DNA from: Marinovum sp.
GTDB lineage: Bacteria; Pseudomonadota; Alphaproteobacteria; Rhodobacterales; Rhodobacteraceae
Assembly: GCA_022447495.1 (NCBI GenBank)
Contig: JAKVBH010000025.1
Span: forward strand, 28,927 to 62,512
Length of the DNA: 33,586 bases
Direction: 5' to 3'
The notes under the pieces are model-generated. The model saw nothing but the letters and a program-made list of their open reading frames with translations, searched no databases and was not told the DNA's origin. This document shows, in pieces, positions 32,941 through 33,586 of the stretch (position 1 is the stretch's first letter; every line of letters starts with the position of its first letter). A program made the translations under genes and the position numbers.

Positions 32941-33586
32941 ATGGGACAATCCTACGCGAATCAGCGTGGTGTTGCTGGTTGGTCGAAAAGGTACACAGAG
33001 CACGTGACATTTTTCGGCATGCAAGGTAGCGGGACTGGTGCGGTGGACGGTGAAATGCTGAGCAGTGTAAATCAATATTTTTTCGGCAACAGTTTGGTGA
33101 ACTTTGCGGGTGGGTCATCGTTGAGCAATGTGCCCAGCTGGCTCAACCGGTTCATCGAAGCCGCGGGTTTCAGTTACGCGGCGAATGGCGGCTACGGCTT
33201 CTTGCGCCAGTTCGCAGATCGTCCCACCCCGGCTGATGAATGGGGCTTTCAAGGGGTTGATGGCGCATGGTCTTCCGACACCGAGGCCTTCTCCGCCGCC
33301 AGCTTCGACAACGTCATCATCACCCCAGCCAACTTCATCCAAGATCAGGCCCCAACCGCGCATTATCCCGGCGATGGCCGCTCCCCGGTGGATGCCACTG
33401 CCGACGTTGTGGCCCAAGTCCGCGCCGAGCAACCCGGCGCCACGATCTACATCTATCAAGGTTGGGCTGACCTTGGCCCCTTCGCGCCGAACTTCCCGCC
33501 GACCACCGCGCAACTGGCCAGCTATTATGCCTACGCTGCGGGCGATTATAGCGCGTGGTACGACACCTATATCGCTGATGTCGAAG
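32941..33586 (+). CDS. Partial gene, possible SGNH-hydrolase-like protein (3' end outside window)
   Basis: An open frame of at least 215 codons runs from ATG 32941 to the window edge without a stop; the in-frame stop upstream is at 32917. Other in-frame ATGs are at 33019 and 33055, the last preceded by a weak GGACGGTGAA. The recognisable protein begins at about QYFFGNSLVNFAGG, which resembles block I (G-[DN]-S-L) of SGNH/GDSL hydrolases, followed by FLRQFADRP, DEWGFQGVDG, FDNVIITPANF and IYIYQGWADLGPF. The sequence is typical of secreted or surface-type roseobacter proteins with unknown substrate, but no signal peptide is seen. The 5' end may have been reshaped by the adjacent IS remnant, so the true start is unclear. 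Confidence 0.6.
   Translation, partial: MGQSYANQRGVAGWSKRYTEHVTFFGMQGSGTGAVDGEMLSSVNQYFFGNSLVNFAGGSSLSNVPSWLNRFIEAAGFSYAANGGYGFLRQFADRPTPADEWGFQGVDGAWSSDTEAFSAASFDNVIITPANFIQDQAPTAHYPGDGRSPVDATADVVAQVRAEQPGATIYIYQGWADLGPFAPNFPPTTAQLASYYAYAAGDYSAWYDTYIADVE

Noticed and set aside
33115..33513. 132-codon open frame on the minus strand
   Set aside because: It is the antisense shadow of the partial plus-strand gene, which has better coding character and continues past the window edge.
1..33586. CRISPR array or prophage
   Set aside because: No regularly spaced direct repeats, integrase or phage structural genes were seen.

Overview
The window looks like a stretch of an alphaproteobacterial chromosome from the Rhodobacteraceae (Roseobacter group). 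This is inferred from gene content and order: a citramalate synthase, a bactofilin/M23 pair, dgt-argS-SPOR-nagZ-scpA-scpB, and a YceD/DUF177-rpmF-plsX-fabH-ihfA-MerR block, plus the dense operon style with ATGA/GTGA overlaps. No species can be named from the sequence alone.

Layout. 1-4297: 3' part of cimA, a squalene/phytoene synthase-like gene, an MFS transporter, an AlkA-type DNA glycosylase and a carboxylesterase. 4298-5458: about 1.2 kb with no convincing gene, probably degraded DNA. 5459-11184: HNH endonuclease, then a leftward set holding a DHA2-type MFS pump, bactofilin, M23 peptidase, DUF455 ferritin-like protein and exonuclease III. 11185-13771: a promoter region followed by a rightward cassette of a 57-residue peptide with a duplicated Cys-containing 12-residue motif, a 368-residue protein I do not recognise, and an EamA/DMT transporter. 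13781-21957: an IscA/HesB protein, then a long rightward run of housekeeping genes (dgt, SDR-like, argS, SPOR, nagZ, scpA, scpB, small basic protein). 21976-28027: leftward dCTP deaminase, tRNA-Pro(GGG), MerR-type regulator, ihfA, fabH, plsX, rpmF, DUF177. 28121-32470: rightward BamE-like lipoprotein, OlsB-like acyltransferase, ABC-F ATPase, HDAC-family hydrolase. 32471-33586: a decayed IS5-family (IS903-type) transposase remnant and the start of a gene that runs off the window.

The most interesting part is 11532-13771. The short peptide carries two copies of [E/D]-G-[E/D]-x-V-H-x-M-M-S-C-S exactly 20 residues apart, the second forming the extreme C-terminus. The two genes behind it overlap by ATGA and encode an unknown helical protein and a membrane transporter. 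A precursor peptide, a processing or partner protein and an exporter is the simplest reading, but no classical RiPP-modifying enzyme is present, and a metal-binding peptide is an alternative. The rest of the window is mostly core metabolism, cell envelope and chromosome maintenance.
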